From assembly GCA_964517765.1 (NCBI GenBank), contig CAZFEN010000023.1, forward strand, positions 1 through 19,349: DNA of 19,349 bases. The letters are read 5' to 3'. How positions within the stretch are numbered: the first letter of the stretch is position 1; every line of letters begins with the position of its first letter. Source of the stretch: Hydromicrobium sp964517765 (GTDB lineage Bacteria; Actinomycetota; Humimicrobiia; Humimicrobiales; Humimicrobiaceae). The notes under the pieces are model-generated. The model searched no databases. It was given only the letters and a program-made list of their open reading frames with translations, and had not been told where the DNA came from. Positions 1-8,868 of the stretch are shown here, one piece after another. Made by a program: the position numbers and the translations under genes.

Positions 1-52
1 CGTCGGGCTCATAACCCGAAGGTCATAGGTTCGAATCCTATCCCCGCTACCA
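1..52 (+). tRNA. Initiator tRNA-fMet (CAT), 5' part outside the window
   Basis: The window begins inside a tRNA. The anticodon arm reads GTCGGGCTCATAACCCGA, with three consecutive G-C pairs closing the loop and a CAT anticodon. That triple is the hallmark of bacterial initiator tRNA and separates it from elongator Met and Ile2 tRNAs. The T arm (ATAGG / TTCGAAT / CCTAT) and the 3' acceptor strand follow, and CCA is encoded at 50-52. The acceptor 5' strand and D arm are missing, so the diagnostic 1:72 mismatch cannot be checked. No convincing terminator follows. Confidence 0.93.
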
Positions 53-152
53 AAAAAGCAAAAGGTTCCAAAAATCATAGAGAGATAGCCTTTTGAGATA
101 TGCATAGATATTATAATATAAACCTCGGGATTATGGATAAAAGGATGTGATT

Positions 153-1127
153 ATGAAAAAAATATTTATTAACTTTTATCTTGTAATTATTATACTCGTA
201 TTTTGTGCTTGCTCGCCTAATGGTGTAGAAGATATAGAAAAAGAATATATCATCAAAACATTTATACCTGCCCCATCTCTGGAAAACAATAAATTAGGAG
301 AACAGGAAGAACAGGCTATAAGTGTATTTCTACCTCCGGCTTATTATGATTCGGATAAAAAATATCCTGTTCTGTATTATCTTCATGGATTCGGTGAGTA
401 TATTAATAGCTTAAAAATATTTTATCCTACCATTGAAGATCAAATGAAAAGCGGTGAATTAGAAGAATTCATTATTGTTTGTGCTACCGGGAAAGATAGT
501 TTTTATGTTAATTCTCCCGTTACGGGAAATTGGGAGGACCATATAGTAAAAGATGTTGTTAACTATGTCGATAGTAATTTTAAAACGATTGCCAACTCCA
601 AATCAAGGGGGATAGCTGGTTTCTCCATGGGAGGATTCGGCTCAATAAATCTTGCCCTGAGGCATCCTGATGTATTCTCATATTTATATTCTCTTTCACC
701 GGGGCTGTTTGATGAAAATGGTCTGGAAAGAGCATTTGAAGATGACGATTGGGATAGTGGCTTTAAAAATGCATACGGTGCAGCTTTTTCACCCAACACC
801 AACCTTCCGGAACCCTATGCCGAAATACCAGTATTTGATGGCAGTGAGCAGGATAATAAAATCGTAGCCAACTGGGAAAACGGGTTTGGAAATCTGGAAA
901 ATAAGGTGAGTGATTATATGGATAAGAATATTGTATTGAAAGCAATACATATAGAGTATGGTAAAAATGATCCTTATGCATGGATTCCTGAAGGCTGCAG
1001 ATATTTTTCCAAAATATTGGATGATAATGGGATCAATCACGAGATGGTAGAAAATAAAGGCGCTCATGATATCAATATTGAGATAGTAACGGAAAGTATG
1101 CTTCCATTTTTTGTAAATAACTTTTAA
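153..1127 (+). CDS. Secreted esterase lipoprotein, esterase D / feruloyl esterase-like (PF00756)
   Basis: Predicted exported alpha/beta-hydrolase that would cleave an ester bond outside the membrane; the substrate is unknown. The N terminus is a lipoprotein signal (KK, a hydrophobic stretch, then FCAC with Cys20 as the likely lipidated residue; Phe at -3 is unusual). The mature part has the oxyanion-loop motif YYLHGFGE, the nucleophile elbow GFSMGG (Ser158), an Asp in GKNDP (Asp273) and a His in KGAHD (His305), so the catalytic triad is complete. I chose ATG 153 because AAAAGGA at 139-145 is correctly spaced for it and overlaps the in-frame GTG at 147. The gene stands alone, with a terminator about 50 bases downstream. 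Family assignment is solid; acetyl xylan, feruloyl or another ester remains open. Confidence 0.85.
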   Translation: MKKIFINFYLVIIILVFCACSPNGVEDIEKEYIIKTFIPAPSLENNKLGEQEEQAISVFLPPAYYDSDKKYPVLYYLHGFGEYINSLKIFYPTIEDQMKSGELEEFIIVCATGKDSFYVNSPVTGNWEDHIVKDVVNYVDSNFKTIANSKSRGIAGFSMGGFGSINLALRHPDVFSYLYSLSPGLFDENGLERAFEDDDWDSGFKNAYGAAFSPNTNLPEPYAEIPVFDGSEQDNKIVANWENGFGNLENKVSDYMDKNIVLKAIHIEYGKNDPYAWIPEGCRYFSKILDDNGINHEMVENKGAHDINIEIVTESMLPFFVNNF

Positions 1128-1175
1128 GGTGTTTTAAAGAGACACTTATAATATCGCCATAAAAGGTAAGAAAAT

Positions 1176-1226
1176 AAAAGAGCTAAACCCTTGTTTCATT
1201 ATGGGATAAAGGTTTGGCTCTTTTTT
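1176..1226 (+). terminator. Rho-independent terminator after the esterase gene
   Basis: AAAAGAGC (1176-1183) pairs with GCTCTTTT (1217-1224). A T-G wobble then leads into AAACC pairing with GGTTT, giving about 14 base pairs around a loop of about 21 bases, and the run ends in TTTTTT. It closes the esterase transcription unit. The rest of 1128-1412 is AT-rich, contains the palindrome AAATTATAATTT near 1303, and shows no gene. Confidence 0.85.
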
Positions 1227-1412
1227 ATAACCAGACCGTTGGCGACTGTATTTTTATGCAAACTGCTTCTGCAAAACATGCATTTTTATTAATATTGGTT
1301 TTAAATTATAATTTAAATGTGTTTTGAAAAAATTTGGTAAATATTGTTGAATTCCTGATATTTTAAGGATTATAGAGATATAAAATGAGAATTTTGAAGG
1401 ATCTGTCTTATA

Positions 1413-1883
1413 ATGCGAATTAATTTTCTCAAGATATATAAAAATAAAATACTGACCCTGAGAATTTTAGTAATTATCCTGGCCATTTTCTTATGCCTTA
1501 ATTTCTCAGGATGTACTTTTTTTTCAAATGTAAAAAGCTTTTTTACCGATAAATTTTCAGTTGACGAAGAAATTGAGGAAGTGACTGAAATCGTGAATAC
1601 ATTTTTTGATTTACTGATAGATAAAGAATACAAGAAGGCATATGAATACATAAGCAGCAAAGATAAATCCGGAAACAGCCCTGAAGATTTTTTCGATGAA
1701 TTTAAAGATGTGACCGATATTGTTTCAATAGATATAAAATGGGTCGATATCAAAAACAACCTGGCCGTAGTGGGGATGGATTTAACAGATTCTTATGATG
1801 GGGAAGAAAAAGTATTTAAAGAAATTGAAGTATCTCTCCTAAGAGAAGATGATGAAAGCTGGAAGATAGTATTTTGGGATTAG
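1413..1883 (+). CDS. Small lipoprotein of unknown function, possibly NTF2-like
   Basis: A 156-residue protein with a basic N terminus, a hydrophobic segment at about residues 13-30 and a lipobox-like FSGC with Cys34 as the probable lipid anchor. The soluble part opens with an acidic helix (EEIEEVTEIVNTFFDLLI), then a KEYKKAYEYIS segment, and ends in alternating beta-like strands finishing with WKIVFWD. That layout resembles small NTF2-like or DUF4878-type lipoproteins, where a helix and a KAY-like motif precede a curved sheet; this is a fold-level guess. The Shine-Dalgarno GAAGGA lies about 11 bases upstream of ATG 1413, a little far. Neighbours give no functional hint. Confidence 0.7.
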   Translation: MRINFLKIYKNKILTLRILVIILAIFLCLNFSGCTFFSNVKSFFTDKFSVDEEIEEVTEIVNTFFDLLIDKEYKKAYEYISSKDKSGNSPEDFFDEFKDVTDIVSIDIKWVDIKNNLAVVGMDLTDSYDGEEKVFKEIEVSLLREDDESWKIVFWD

Positions 1884-1947
1884 AAAGACTGCCTTTGGGA
1901 GCAAAGCATTTAATATAATTTAAAAATCAAAATCAGAAAGGTATAAG

Positions 1948-2733
1948 TTGAAAGTATTATTTTTAGGAGATGTTTTTGGGAAACCGGGAAGGGAAGCTCT
2001 AAAAAAAGAACTGCCGGGGATCATAAAGGAAAATAGTGTTGATGTAGTTATTGCCAATGGAGAAAATGCGGCAGGAGGGATAGGAATTACTCCGGAGATC
2101 TGCAAAACGCTGCTGAATATGGGGATAGATGTCCTGACATCAGGGAATCATATATATAAGAAAAAAGAGATATATGATTATCTCGAAGAGCAGCCCCGGC
2201 TTTTAAAACCGGCAAATTATCCTCCGGGGACCCCTGGAAGCGGGTATTATGTAATGTCCGATAAAAGAAACAATAAAGTTGCTGTGGTAAATATTTGCGG
2301 AAGGGTATTCGTAGAATATCTCGATTGCCCGTTCAGATGCATGGATAAAATTCTGGAACACTTAAAAAAAGAAACCCGGATAATAGTAGTGGATTTTCAT
2401 GCAGAGGTTACTTCCGAGAAAGTTGCAATGGGATGGTATCTCGATGGCAGAGTAAGCGCGATGGTTGGCACGCACACACATGTCCAGACAGCCGATGAAA
2501 GAATACTTCCAGGAGGAACCGCATATATCACGGATGTCGGAATGGTCGGGCCGAGAGACTCGGTTATTGGAGTGAAGAAAGAAAATATAATTGAAAGATT
2601 CTTAAAGATCATGCCGCAGAAATTTACGGTAGCGGAAGACGATTATTTAATCAATGCGGTTATTATCGATATAGACGAAAGAAATGGTAGTGCGAGAAGT
2701 ATTAGCAGGATAAATTTTGCGGCTCATCAATGA
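1948..2733 (+). CDS. ymdB: YmdB-family metallophosphoesterase (2',3'-cyclic nucleotide phosphodiesterase)
   Basis: Member of the TIGR00282/YmdB family, dinuclear-metal phosphodiesterases; Bacillus YmdB hydrolyses 2',3'-cAMP and affects biofilm and motility decisions. The length of 261 residues is normal. The metal-site residues known for the family fall at the expected positions: Asp8 in GDVFGKPG, Glu39-Asn40 in NGENAAGG, Asn67-His68 in SGNHIY, the His of DFHAE, and the two His of GTHTH. The start is TTG 1948, supported by AAAGG at 1937-1941 and by MKVLFLGD being the usual family N terminus. In many Firmicutes ymdB sits beside rny; here it is followed after 30 bases by tilS, so it is probably co-transcribed with the housekeeping block. 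Confidence 0.93.
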   Translation: MKVLFLGDVFGKPGREALKKELPGIIKENSVDVVIANGENAAGGIGITPEICKTLLNMGIDVLTSGNHIYKKKEIYDYLEEQPRLLKPANYPPGTPGSGYYVMSDKRNNKVAVVNICGRVFVEYLDCPFRCMDKILEHLKKETRIIVVDFHAEVTSEKVAMGWYLDGRVSAMVGTHTHVQTADERILPGGTAYITDVGMVGPRDSVIGVKKENIIERFLKIMPQKFTVAEDDYLINAVIIDIDERNGSARSISRINFAAHQ

Positions 2734-2763
2734 TTAATTTTTGGAATCAGTTCAGGTATTTAA

Positions 2764-4263
2764 ATGAAAGAATTATATAACTACCCGTTCACCAGAGACA
2801 GAGTTGTTTCCCGGGCATTGAAGACCATTGAATATTACGAAATGATAAAAAAAGGGGACAGTATTTTGATTTCTGTCTCCGGTGGGCCTGATTCCGTATT
2901 CCTGACCCATTTGTTATATCTTATGCGCCCTATTCTGGATTTGACTCTTTTTGGCTACTCGCTTGATCATATGACCAGAAATGGCGAATCAGCCAGAGAT
3001 GTTTTATTTGTGGAAAGATTATACAGGGAATTGGATATTAAATTATTAAAACAAAAAACGGACGCAGCGAAATGGAGCAAATCACATAAACTTTCTTTCC
3101 AGGAAGGAGCAAGGAATCTCAGAATCGAGAAATTGCTGGAACTCTCGGATAAGAAAAATATAACAAAAATTGCCACCGGCCATAATGCAGATGATAATAT
3201 AGAGACTTTTTTTATTAATCTCTTAAGAGGTACGGGATCAAGAGGGCTTTCCGGCATAAGACCGGTCAGCGGAAAATTTATAAGGCCCCTTATCGATATT
3301 TCCAGAAAAGATATTATTTCTTATCTGGGTAGTAAGAAAATATCTTATTGTCTGGACAGAACCAATTTTGAAAATATTTACTTCAGAAACAGGATAAGAA
3401 ATCTTCTTATACCGTTTTTGAGCAAGCACTTCAGAGTTTCCTTTAAATCCAATATATTGAGATCCATAAGTATATTGAAGGATGAAGATGAATTTTTAAG
3501 GGATTACTCTGCAGCTAAATTAAAAAAAATGGCTTCAATCGAGAGAAACGGATCAGGCGAATATACTGCACTTATAAAAATACCAGTTTCGGGGATCCAA
3601 AAAGAAACCATCGCTGTCCGGAGAAGAATCATATTATCGGCAATAGAGAAAGTAAACGGGAGTCTTGAAGATATAAGTTTTGATAATGTAGATGATACTC
3701 TGGGAATCTGCGTACCGGGAGGAGAAAGTAAAATTATACAGATAGAGAAAAATATAAGAGTTTTTAAAATAGGAAATTATATTTATTTTGCCAATATTGA
3801 TCATGCAGGGCTCCTATCGGAATTCAAACAATTTCTTAAAGAGAATGAGAAAAAAATAGATAAAAGAGGAAAGGGAATAGAGGTAAAAATCGGAACCAGA
3901 ATGAAGCTAAAAGATTTTAACCTCGAGCTGTCGTCGGAGGTACTGGAATTAAATAAGGAAAAATTGGATTTCAATAAAGCTAAAAATACGGAAGCTTTTC
4001 TTGATTATGACAGAATAAAAACTCCGGTAAAAGTAAGAAATTGGAAAAATGGGGACAGGTTCTATCCCCAGGGCATGAAAAGCGAGAAGAAACTGCAGGA
4101 TTTTTTTATCGATAATAAGATTTCAGTACATTTAAGAAAATCAATTCCTGTATTCGAGGATAGTGAAAAAATAATATGGATCGGTAAATACAGGATCGAT
4201 GAACGGGTAAAAATTACCGGGGATACAAGAAAAGTGCTTCATCTAAAGCTATATGAAAAATGA
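2764..4263 (+). CDS. tilS: tRNA(Ile)-lysidine synthetase
   Basis: TilS attaches lysine to C34 of the CAU-anticodon tRNA-Ile using ATP, so that it reads AUA and is charged with Ile. Given how often this genome uses ATA, the activity should matter greatly here. The N-terminal PP-loop domain carries SGGPDS (39-44), followed by a GHNADDNIETF segment and RPLIDISRKDI, both typical of TilS. The C-terminal domain is also present (VRNWKNGDRFYPQGM, then KKLQDFFIDNKI and IWIGKYRIDER). At 499 residues it is full length. The ribosome site before ATG 2764 is weak (TCAGGT). The order tilS-hpt-ftsH is widely conserved and supports the call. Confidence 0.95.
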   Translation: MKELYNYPFTRDRVVSRALKTIEYYEMIKKGDSILISVSGGPDSVFLTHLLYLMRPILDLTLFGYSLDHMTRNGESARDVLFVERLYRELDIKLLKQKTDAAKWSKSHKLSFQEGARNLRIEKLLELSDKKNITKIATGHNADDNIETFFINLLRGTGSRGLSGIRPVSGKFIRPLIDISRKDIISYLGSKKISYCLDRTNFENIYFRNRIRNLLIPFLSKHFRVSFKSNILRSISILKDEDEFLRDYSAAKLKKMASIERNGSGEYTALIKIPVSGIQKETIAVRRRIILSAIEKVNGSLEDISFDNVDDTLGICVPGGESKIIQIEKNIRVFKIGNYIYFANIDHAGLLSEFKQFLKENEKKIDKRGKGIEVKIGTRMKLKDFNLELSSEVLELNKEKLDFNKAKNTEAFLDYDRIKTPVKVRNWKNGDRFYPQGMKSEKKLQDFFIDNKISVHLRKSIPVFEDSEKIIWIGKYRIDERVKITGDTRKVLHLKLYEK

Positions 4264-4307
4264 TTTTTATATGATTTAATAAAATTATATTTTAATTGGA
4301 GTGATCA

Positions 4308-4886
4308 ATGGGATTATTTAAATTTAAAGTGGTTAACGGTGAGAAAGTCTTAATATGCGACGGAACTAAAGTCAGTGTTCTTATAGATGAAGAAAAACTA
4401 CGCAGCAGGATAAAGGAACTGGGGCGCGAAATAACAAGAGATTACAAGGATAAAAATCCGGTTCTGGTATCGATTTTGAGAGGTGCCTTCATTTTTCTTG
4501 CTGATATTTGCCGTGAGATCAGGATACCGGTCACTTTTGATTTTATGGCTGTTTCAAGTTATGGAAATTCCAAAGTAAGTTCCGGTATTGTAAGGATAAC
4601 AAAGGACCTTGAATTAAGCATAGAAAATAAAGAAGTGTTGATCATAGAAGATATAGTCGATTCAGGGAGGACCTTGAATTATCTGGTAAAAAACCTGCGT
4701 GCCAGAAATCCTAAAACCATAGAAGTCTGCGCCCTTCTGGATAAAGATGTTCCCAGAAAGACTGTTAATAAGGTTAAATATAAAGGGTTTGATATTCCTA
4801 ATAAGTTTGTGGTAGGATATGGTCTTGATTTTGCAGAGAAATATAGAAATTTCCCTTTTATAGGGTATATTGAAAATGAACAGTAA
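4308..4886 (+). CDS. hpt: Hypoxanthine(-guanine) phosphoribosyltransferase
   Basis: Purine-salvage enzyme converting hypoxanthine or guanine plus PRPP to IMP or GMP. The PRPP-binding signature LIIEDIVDSGRT sits at residues 111-122, with the acidic pair Glu-Asp intact. SILRGAFIFLADI (55-67) is the conserved loop, and VVGYGLDFAEKYRN near the C terminus contributes purine-pocket residues. The first about 20 residues (KFKVVNGEKVLICDG) are a slight extension compared with the roughly 180-residue family norm. ATG 4308 is preceded by TGGAGTGAT, a good Shine-Dalgarno. It sits between tilS and ftsH, the classical neighbours. Confidence 0.94.
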   Translation: MGLFKFKVVNGEKVLICDGTKVSVLIDEEKLRSRIKELGREITRDYKDKNPVLVSILRGAFIFLADICREIRIPVTFDFMAVSSYGNSKVSSGIVRITKDLELSIENKEVLIIEDIVDSGRTLNYLVKNLRARNPKTIEVCALLDKDVPRKTVNKVKYKGFDIPNKFVVGYGLDFAEKYRNFPFIGYIENEQ

Positions 4887-4941
4887 TTATATTATTATCT
4901 AAAAAGAGTGAAAAATATTTAAATAAGGAGTTGTTTTTAAT

Positions 4942-6879
4942 TTGAAAAATAGAGGTTTTAACAGCAGAGGATTTAAAAATATTGCATTATTAATATTACT
5001 TATAGTGGTCATGTTCTTGATTTTAAGAAATCCTCTCTTCCTTTCACAACCGGTTACAGAATTCAATTTAGATGAGTTCATAGAAGCTGTGGAGCAGGAT
5101 GAAATAAGCACTTCTACTCCAATGGTGATCAAAGGAGAGGATAGGACAATAGAGGGTGAGTTAAAGGATGGAACCAAATTCAAGGTTTCATTTTTAGGGG
5201 ATTATGATGTTACCCAGTTACTGCTGGATAATAATTTATCATTTAAAATTGATAATCAAAAACAATCCATATGGCTTCAAATTTTAATAAGCGCGATACC
5301 TTTTATCATAATATTTGGCTTGATTTTCTTTATGATGAATCAACTTCAGGGTGGAGGCTCTAAGGTCCTTCAATTCGGGAAAAGTAAAGCAAGACTTGTT
5401 GATAAAAGTAAAAAAAGGGTAACTTTCAAAGATGTAGCAGGAGTTGACGAAGCCGTAGAAGAATTGAGGGAAATCGAAGAATTTCTGGAAAATCCCAGTA
5501 AATTCAAGGCAATGGGAGCAAAAATTCCAAAGGGTGTTCTATTATTCGGCCCTCCCGGAACCGGCAAGACGCTTCTTGCAAGAGCAGTTGCAGGCGAAGC
5601 AGGCGTACCATTCTTCAGCATAAGCGGTTCTGAATTTGTTGAGATGTTTGTCGGTGTGGGAGCATCGAGGGTCAGGGATTTATTCAATCAGGCCAAGGCA
5701 AATCAGCCGGCAATAATATTTATGGACGAAATCGATGCAGTTGGCAGACACAGAGGAGCCGGGCTGGGCGGAGGCCATGATGAAAGAGAACAGACTTTAA
5801 ACCAACTGCTGGTAGAGATGGATGGTTTTGATGTCGACAGTACAGTGATATTGATTGCGGCTACAAACAGGCCTGATATTCTGGATCCTGCGCTGCTCAG
5901 ACCGGGAAGGTTTGACAGACAGATAGTTGTTGACAGACCGGATCTGTTGGGCAGGGAGGAAATACTAAAAATACATGCCAGAGGAAAACCTCTGGATAAA
6001 GGTATTAACTTAAAAAATATAGCCAAACAAACACCCGGATTTACCGGTGCCGATCTGGCAAATCTTTTCAATGAAGCCTCTCTTCTGGCAGCAAGACACA
6101 ATAAGAAAAAATTGAGCATGTTTGAGATAGAAGAAGCGGTGGAAAGAGTTATAGCCGGACCAGAGAAAAAATCAAGAATTATATCAGAAGAAGAAAAGAG
6201 AATAATAGCCTATCATGAATCGGGTCATGCAATACTTTCATATGTTCTTCCCCATACAGATCCTATTCATAAAATATCCATTATTTCAAGGGGACGGGCA
6301 CTGGGTTATGTGATTACGCTGCCTGAGGAAGATAGATTCTTGAAATCCAAAAGAGAACTCATAGATAATATTACCCAGCTTCTTGGAGGCAGGGTAAGCG
6401 AAGAAATGAACTTCAATGATATAACCTCGGGTGCTCAAAATGACCTGGACAGGGCCACGAAAATTACAAGAAAAATGATTACCGAATATGGTATGAGTAA
6501 AAAGTTAGGTCCAATTACTTTTAAGGGTGAAGAAGATGAAGTATTCCTCGGAAAGGAAATTGGATCAAGGCCTCATTATAGTGATGAAATAGCTTCTGCT
6601 ATTGATGAAGAAGTTCGCAGTATAATCATGGACTGCTATGAGAAGGCAAGAAAGGTACTTTTAAAAAATAAAAAGAATTTAACCGATCTGGCCAATGAAC
6701 TAATGAAGAAAGAAACTCTGGGCAGAGATGATATACTAAAGATATTATCAAAAGTAGAAAGCCAGAAAAGCAAGAGAGTGGAGCAGCTGCAGGAAAAAAG
6801 CGGAGATTCAGACAACGGTAACGGGTCAAAAACAACAACAAAGAAGGCAGCAAAAACAGCCGGGAAAAGCAGCAAATAA
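4942..6879 (+). CDS. ftsH: ATP-dependent zinc metalloprotease FtsH
   Basis: Membrane-bound AAA+ protease that degrades misfolded membrane and regulatory proteins. Layout: TM1 at about residues 13-28, an extracytoplasmic segment to about 108, TM2 at about 110-131, and then the AAA module. The AAA module has Walker A GPPGTGKT (203-210), Walker B IIFMDEID (258-265), the pore loop MFVGVGA and the second region of homology (NRPDILDPALLRPGRFDRQ). The zinc-protease domain has HESGH (425-429) and a third ligand Asp at about 501 in SGAQNDLDRAT. The C-terminal tail is low complexity and Lys/Ser/Thr-rich. The start is TTG 4942, with AAGGAG about 11 bases upstream. At 645 residues it is normal length, and every catalytic element is present. 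Confidence 0.97.
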   Translation: MKNRGFNSRGFKNIALLILLIVVMFLILRNPLFLSQPVTEFNLDEFIEAVEQDEISTSTPMVIKGEDRTIEGELKDGTKFKVSFLGDYDVTQLLLDNNLSFKIDNQKQSIWLQILISAIPFIIIFGLIFFMMNQLQGGGSKVLQFGKSKARLVDKSKKRVTFKDVAGVDEAVEELREIEEFLENPSKFKAMGAKIPKGVLLFGPPGTGKTLLARAVAGEAGVPFFSISGSEFVEMFVGVGASRVRDLFNQAKANQPAIIFMDEIDAVGRHRGAGLGGGHDEREQTLNQLLVEMDGFDVDSTVILIAATNRPDILDPALLRPGRFDRQIVVDRPDLLGREEILKIHARGKPLDKGINLKNIAKQTPGFTGADLANLFNEASLLAARHNKKKLSMFEIEEAVERVIAGPEKKSRIISEEEKRIIAYHESGHAILSYVLPHTDPIHKISIISRGRALGYVITLPEEDRFLKSKRELIDNITQLLGGRVSEEMNFNDITSGAQNDLDRATKITRKMITEYGMSKKLGPITFKGEEDEVFLGKEIGSRPHYSDEIASAIDEEVRSIIMDCYEKARKVLLKNKKNLTDLANELMKKETLGRDDILKILSKVESQKSKRVEQLQEKSGDSDNGNGSKTTTKKAAKTAGKSSK

Positions 6880-6921
6880 TAAATAAATTTTGTTTAAGTA
6901 AGTTTATTAAATTAGATTTTC

Positions 6922-6950
6922 TTACATTCTACGATCAGGCACTTTATAAT
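6922..6950 (+). promoter_or_regulatory. Possible promoter ahead of the folate operon
   Basis: The 160 bases between ftsH and folE contain a perfect TATAAT at 6945-6950. The best -35 candidate is poor (cTtACA-like, near 6921-6927, 17-18 bases away). A separate transcript for folE-folP-folBK would make sense, but read-through from ftsH is equally possible. Confidence 0.3.
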
Positions 6951-7041
6951 CAGCTTTTAGCATACCTATTTCTTTATTTATTAAAAATGCTTATCATTTA
7001 TGATAAAAAATATTTCATTAATTTTGGATAGGAGTCAGACA

Positions 7042-7608
7042 GTGGATAAAAAAATGATAGAGGAAGGAATAAAGCTAGTATTAAAAGGTATCGGGGAGGA
7101 TATAGATAGAGAAGGTCTTAAAGGAACTCCCCGGAGAGTTGCGGAGATGTACGAGGAAATATTCAGCGGGATCGGGAAAGATCCGGCAGGTGAGCTGGAA
7201 TCTATGTTTGACGAAAGCCACGACGAGATAATATTGATAAAGGATATCCCCTTTTATTCGGTATGTGAACATCATCTGGTCCCTTTCATTGGCAAAGCTC
7301 ATATAGCTTATATTCCCAATAAAACCGGAAAGATCATAGGTCTCAGTAAACTTACCAGAGTGTTTGATATTGTAGCCAAAAGATTACAGGTCCAGGAAAG
7401 ATTGACTTCCATAGTAGCGGATACCATTATGAGAAAACTAAAACCCAGAGGAGTTCTGGTCATTGTAGAAGCCGAACATCTATGTATGAGCATGAGAGGA
7501 GTAAAGAAACCTAATACTTTAACGGTGACTTCTGCTGTACGGGGCTTATTTAAAGAAAATCCGGCTTCAAGAGCCGAAGCAATAGCGCTTATAAAAAAAG
7601 ATAAATAA
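7042..7608 (+). CDS. folE: GTP cyclohydrolase I
   Basis: First enzyme of folate synthesis, converting GTP to 7,8-dihydroneopterin triphosphate and formate. Zinc ligands are visible: Cys75 and a His of CEHH (75-78), and Cys148 in EHLCMSMRGVKKP. The substrate motif TVTSAVRG follows. I place the start at GTG 7042 because GGAG at 7031-7034 is ideally spaced for it and the resulting 188 residues match the family. The in-frame ATG at 7000 would add 14 unconserved residues and has no ribosome site. It heads a compact operon, with folP beginning 12 bases after its stop. Confidence 0.95.
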   Translation: MDKKMIEEGIKLVLKGIGEDIDREGLKGTPRRVAEMYEEIFSGIGKDPAGELESMFDESHDEIILIKDIPFYSVCEHHLVPFIGKAHIAYIPNKTGKIIGLSKLTRVFDIVAKRLQVQERLTSIVADTIMRKLKPRGVLVIVEAEHLCMSMRGVKKPNTLTVTSAVRGLFKENPASRAEAIALIKKDK

Positions 7609-7620
7609 TGTTTTAAGTAT

Positions 7621-8850
7621 ATGAAATTTAAAATAAGGACACTTGATATTAAAACCAGGCTGGAAGGCCTGAAGGAGAGCAAAAAGATAGGAGCTACACC
7701 TGCCGGTTCCCATATAATGATAGAAAAAATATTTCCAATCTCTTTAAAGATAAGGGGAATAAATCCATTGGGCGCAAACATCTTAAAGCAGGAAATGCTT
7801 GCCAGAGGCGGGGATGTCGTTACGTCAAGAAATACGCTTATGGAGGCAGACAGCAGGACAGAGACAAAAGGGAAATCCGATGTTATCATCCAGGGCACGA
7901 TAAAAACCATTGAAAGTTTGATAAATAAAATTAAGGAACAGCCTTTTGGTCTGAAAGAGTTATCCGGTGAATTAAAAGAATATCTGGACAGATTGAATAA
8001 AATCGCAAAAAGAAAAGAACTCGTGGTGGATAAGAAAAAGTTTAATCTGGATGAAGACATACTGATAATGGGGATCTTGAATATTACACCGGATTCTTTC
8101 TATGATGGCGGATTTTATTTTGAGAAAGACGAAGCATTAAGAAGAATCGAGACCATGATAAAAGAGGGAGCGGATATAATCGATGTGGGAGGAATGTCAA
8201 CCAGACCCGGTTCTCTTCCGGTAAGCCCTGAAGAGGAAATTAAAAGGATTATTCCGATAATCGAATATATGAGGAAGAATTACGATATTTTAATATCCGC
8301 CGATACTTACAGGTCCGGGGTAGCAAGGAAAGCTATAGATGCTGGAGCGCATATAATAAATGACATAAGCGGTCTTTCCATAGATCCTCAAATGATAAAA
8401 GTGATTGCAGAAAGAAATGTTTCGGTGGTTATTATGCACATCAAGGGAACACCTGAGAATATGCAGAAGAATCCGGAATATGAAAATGTAATGGATGAGA
8501 TTTATGATTATATCGAAGAAAAAACCAGTATGGTAACTGATTCGGGGATAAAACCCGAAAAAATAATAATAGATCCGGGTATTGGATTCGGGAAAACTCT
8601 CGAACATAACCTGGAAATTCTTAACAAAATCAAAGAACTTAAAGCACTGGGATATCCTGTGCTAATCGGAGCTTCAAGGAAATCTTTTATTGGAAATGTA
8701 TTGGATTTGCCGGTAGAAGAGAGACTTGAGGGCAGTATTGCCGTGGCAGTTTATTCTGTTATTAATGGTGTTAATATTTTAAGGGTGCACGATGTTAAGG
8801 AAACCGTAAGGGCGGTTAAAGTCGCGAAGTGTATTATCAATGGATTTTAG
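7621..8850 (+). CDS. folP: Dihydropteroate synthase, long form with N-terminal extra domain
   Basis: Condenses hydroxymethyl-dihydropterin pyrophosphate with p-aminobenzoate to dihydropteroate. The catalytic TIM barrel spans about residues 146-409. It shows LNITPDSFYDGG, DVGGMSTRPGS, NDISGLS, VVIMHIKGTPENMQ, IIIDPGIGFGKT, GASRKSF and a C-terminal RVHDV, which are all the expected loops. Two things differ from the textbook enzyme. About 140 residues precede the barrel, including GATPAGSHIMIEK and ARGGDVVTSRNTL, which I recognise only as the N-terminal extension of long DHPS forms seen in anaerobes. Loop 2 also has Met where most enzymes have Glu (GGeSTRPG). The ribosome site is weak, so translation may be coupled to folE. 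Confidence 0.93.
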   Translation: MKFKIRTLDIKTRLEGLKESKKIGATPAGSHIMIEKIFPISLKIRGINPLGANILKQEMLARGGDVVTSRNTLMEADSRTETKGKSDVIIQGTIKTIESLINKIKEQPFGLKELSGELKEYLDRLNKIAKRKELVVDKKKFNLDEDILIMGILNITPDSFYDGGFYFEKDEALRRIETMIKEGADIIDVGGMSTRPGSLPVSPEEEIKRIIPIIEYMRKNYDILISADTYRSGVARKAIDAGAHIINDISGLSIDPQMIKVIAERNVSVVIMHIKGTPENMQKNPEYENVMDEIYDYIEEKTSMVTDSGIKPEKIIIDPGIGFGKTLEHNLEILNKIKELKALGYPVLIGASRKSFIGNVLDLPVEERLEGSIAVAVYSVINGVNILRVHDVKETVRAVKVAKCIINGF

Positions 8851-8868
8851 TAATTTAGAGAAATCGCA

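Noticed and set aside
59..95. CAAAAGG / CCTTTTG inverted repeat after the tRNA as a terminator
   Set aside because: Seven A/T-rich base pairs across a 23-base loop with no T tract; too weak to call.
93..117. TTGAGA with TATAAT as a promoter for the esterase gene
   Set aside because: The spacer is only 13 bases, too short for a sigma-70 promoter.
5703..6119. Minus-strand open frame of 138 codons opposite ftsH
   Set aside because: It is antisense to the AAA core of ftsH and has no domain or ribosome site.
7000..7041. ATG 7000 as the folE start
   Set aside because: No ribosome site, and the 14 extra residues are not like FolE; GTG 7042 has a well-placed GGAG.
7308..8060. Minus-strand open frame of 250 codons opposite folE and folP
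   Set aside because: It lies fully antisense to two clearly conserved genes and its translation is Ser/Phe/Leu-rich with no recognisable domain, so it is a shadow of codon bias.
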